Source: CBDCEG01 sp965215775
GTDB taxonomy: Bacteria; Pseudomonadota; Gammaproteobacteria; Cardiobacteriales; Ostreibacteriaceae
Length of the DNA: 64,000 nt
Direction of reading: 5' to 3'
Assembly: GCA_965215775.1 (NCBI GenBank)
Contig: CBDCEG010000009.1
Location: 1 to 64,000, forward strand
Position 1 is the stretch's first letter, and each line of letters opens with the position of its first letter. The position numbers and the translations under genes were made by a program. Shown in pieces: positions 62,286 through 64,000 of the stretch. The notes below the pieces were generated by a model, which saw only the letters and a list, made by a program, of their open reading frames with translations, searched no databases and was not told where the DNA came from.

Positions 62286-63326
62286 ATGAAAAAAATACTA
62301 TTTTTAGCAATTGGAATGTTTTCTTTATCAGCTTTTTCACATGATATTTCATACAAAAAGCAAAAAGAAATTGATAGTTTGATACAAACAGGGATTTACT
62401 ACTACTGGAACGGAGGAGATTTAAAAAAAGTTGAGAAGAACTTCTTTAAAGGAATTACACTAAAAGGGAGAAATGATTTAGTTGAGAATGCTTTTAAAAA
62501 AGCAAGCTCTATTGACCCAACAAGGCTTGATTTGAGATTTTCAATTGCTTCAGCTCAAATAATTCAAAAGAAAATACCAGAAGCATTGAAAACATTTAAA
62601 GATATTATTGATTTAGATGCTAATAATTTTGATGCAAATTTACTTTACGCTGTTTATTCTAAAGTTAATGGGGATTTAGAAACCTTTAATAAAAAAATGA
62701 AGTTACTTGCAACAATAAATAATAAAGAGGCACAAAAATATAAATTAAGACTAGAAAGTGTTGATAAAATCACTAAAACCAAACTTAAAGTAAAAGCAAA
62801 TAATACAAATACAGATGTTATTGTTATTTTAGGTTATGCTTTAAACAATAAAGGAGAAATGAGACCACCATTAATTGAAAGATTAAATCAAGGTCTAGCT
62901 TTATCCAAAGCAAACCCAAATGCAAAAATAATTGTAACTGGTGGAGTTCCTAAACAAGGTGTTACTGAGTCTTATTTGATGAAAAAATGGTTAATTAAAA
63001 AAGGTATAAGTGCCAATAAAATTTCAATTGAGGGTAAGTCAAGAGACACTGTTGAAAATGCTATTTTTGCAACAAAAATAATAAAAAGCTTTAAACCTAA
63101 AAAGGTAACTATTATATCAAGCGCTAGCCATATGAGGAGAGCATTAACAATTTTTGGAGAAATAAAAGAACAACAATCTCTAAACTATGATTTGGATAAT
63201 TTAGTTTATCTAGATTATGATTCATTAGAAGAGGCTCAAAAAGTTTCAATAAATGAATATCTTGTTATCCACAGAGATTTAATGAGAGCTTCTGGAATTT
63301 GGAATTACCCAGGTATTCAAAGATAG
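62286..63326 (+). CDS. YdcF/ElyC-like DUF218 protein with TPR-like N-terminus
   Basis: 346 residues. Signal peptide (F-S-L-S-A-F-S-H-D, cleavage near residue 19). The N-terminal half is helical and TPR-like (A-L-K-T-F-K-D-I-I-D-L-D-A-N-N-F-D-A). The C-terminal half is a DUF218 domain: V-I-V-I-L-G-Y-A-L-N near 180, I-V-T-G-G-V-P-K near 218, E-G-K-S-R-D-T-V-E-N-A near 250 and S-S-A-S-H-M-R-R-A near 278. Some relatives act in envelope polysaccharide metabolism; the function here is not known. It sits between PTS genes, so a cell-wall sugar link is plausible. Confidence 0.82.
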   Translation: MKKILFLAIGMFSLSAFSHDISYKKQKEIDSLIQTGIYYYWNGGDLKKVEKNFFKGITLKGRNDLVENAFKKASSIDPTRLDLRFSIASAQIIQKKIPEALKTFKDIIDLDANNFDANLLYAVYSKVNGDLETFNKKMKLLATINNKEAQKYKLRLESVDKITKTKLKVKANNTNTDVIVILGYALNNKGEMRPPLIERLNQGLALSKANPNAKIIVTGGVPKQGVTESYLMKKWLIKKGISANKISIEGKSRDTVENAIFATKIIKSFKPKKVTIISSASHMRRALTIFGEIKEQQSLNYDLDNLVYLDYDSLEEAQKVSINEYLVIHRDLMRASGIWNYPGIQR

Positions 63327-63387
63327 TTTTATAATTAAGAAAGTAATAAAGTAATATTTAAAAATTTTTAACTACGAGGAGAATGAA

Positions 63388-64000
63388 ATGAAAAGTGTAT
63401 TAAGTTATATGCAAAATATTGGTAGAGCATTAATGCTTCCAGTTGCAGTATTACCAGCTGCAGCTTTGCTTATGGGTATTGGTTATTGGATAGATCCAAG
63501 TGATTGGGGTGGTAAAAGTCAAGTCGCTGCTTTTTTCGTAAAAGCAGGCGCTTCAATTCTTGATCACATGTCATTACTATTTGCAGTTGGTGTTGCTTAT
63601 GGAATGTCAAAAACTAAAGATGGCTCTGCAGCTCTTGCAGGTTTGATTGCATTTATGGTAATTACAACATTATTATCATCAGGTGCTGTTGCTCAAATAA
63701 CAGGTGTAGATCTTAAAGATGTTAGCCCAGCATTTGAGAAAATTGATAATCAATTTATTGGTATTTTAGCTGGTATTATTGGTGCAACTTGCTTTAATAA
63801 ATTTATAAGCATTGAACTTCCACAGTTTTTGGCTTTCTTTAGTGGGCAAAGACTTGTTCCTATTATGGCAGCTTTATTTTCTTTGATTGCTGCTGTTATT
63901 TTATTATTTATTTGGCCATTAATTTTCTCAGGTCTTGTAAGTTTTGGTAAATCAATCTCTCAAATGGGAGCGGTTGGTGCAGGAATTTATGGTTTCTTTA
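63388..64000 (+). CDS. nagE: GlcNAc-type PTS permease EIIC, start only (cut by window edge)
   Basis: 204 codons are visible from the ATG at 63388, preceded by GAGGAGA. The first residues M-K-S-V-L-S-Y-M-Q-N-I-G-R-A-L-M-L-P-V-A-V-L-P-A are a typical glucose/GlcNAc-family EIIC start with the amphipathic leader, and at least five membrane helices follow. Expected to continue with an EIIB domain. It fits the upstream deaminase and EIIA-HPr-EI fusion. Glucose specificity cannot be excluded from the part shown. Confidence 0.85.
   Translation, partial: MKSVLSYMQNIGRALMLPVAVLPAAALLMGIGYWIDPSDWGGKSQVAAFFVKAGASILDHMSLLFAVGVAYGMSKTKDGSAALAGLIAFMVITTLLSSGAVAQITGVDLKDVSPAFEKIDNQFIGILAGIIGATCFNKFISIELPQFLAFFSGQRLVPIMAALFSLIAAVILLFIWPLIFSGLVSFGKSISQMGAVGAGIYGFF

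Overview
The window is AT-rich (roughly 30% G+C) and looks like a gammaproteobacterial chromosome. A 673-aa Rep helicase, the tyrS/M23-peptidase neighbourhood, a DolP-like double-BON lipoprotein, LuxS and a lysine tRNA with encoded CCA all fit that. No 16S gene or genus-level marker is present, so I do not name a genus. Stable housekeeping blocks (purB, glycerate kinase, rep, tyrS, thrC, recJ, folE2, TRAP transporter, lpdA-sucB, a GlcNAc-type PTS locus) alternate with accessory blocks that are decaying and full of insertion sequences.

Layout. 1-3540: leftward array of small immunity-like genes, toxin-tip remnants, a macrodomain gene and an ADP-ribosylglycohydrolase stub. 3543-8389: one leftward polymorphic-toxin gene (DUF4347 head, 35-residue repeats, pre-toxin, C-terminal toxin) split by an IS3-family element. 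8645-17205: purB and glycerate kinase, separated by rhuM (split by a second IS3 copy that itself carries an IS30 copy) and an OLD-family nuclease, with copies of the glycerate kinase 3' end bounding each module. 17320-22210: rep, tyrS, M23 peptidase. 22231-28291: dialkylresorcinol/aryl-polyene type gene cluster interrupted and truncated at an IS30 copy. 28326-42943: thrC, recJ, folE2, M48 peptidase, dolP, TRAP transporter, lpdA, sucB, amidotransferase-like gene, tRNA-Lys, permease, glutaredoxin-like gene, hupE. 43062-58436: apparent leftward operon beginning with luxS, followed by a giant Sel1-repeat gene (split by IS3 copy 3) and seven tandem leucine-rich-repeat genes (one split by IS30 copy 3, three frameshifted). 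58568-64000: sugar isomerase/deaminase, EIIA-HPr-EI fusion, YdcF-like protein and the start of a GlcNAc-type PTS permease.

Both element types were delimited to the base. IS3: three copies of 1265 bp with 3-bp target duplications. IS30: three copies of 1069 bp with matching 3-bp flanks. Removing each IS3 copy restores one open frame (1192-aa toxin, 280-aa RhuM, 1235-aa Sel1 protein), and removing IS30 copy 3 restores a 485-aa LRR protein. All three IS3 insertions have the same orientation and the same codon phase relative to their target genes.

Reading of the whole: damage falls on secreted, surface, defence and secondary-metabolite genes and spares core metabolism. That suggests recent relaxation of selection on interaction genes, or switching of them on and off. 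Best candidates for something undescribed: the toxin gene with a 7-bp coding repeat and an 11-bp upstream repeat, the luxS-headed surface-protein operon, the repeat-bounded modules at the glycerate kinase 3' end, and the phase-consistent IS3 insertions.
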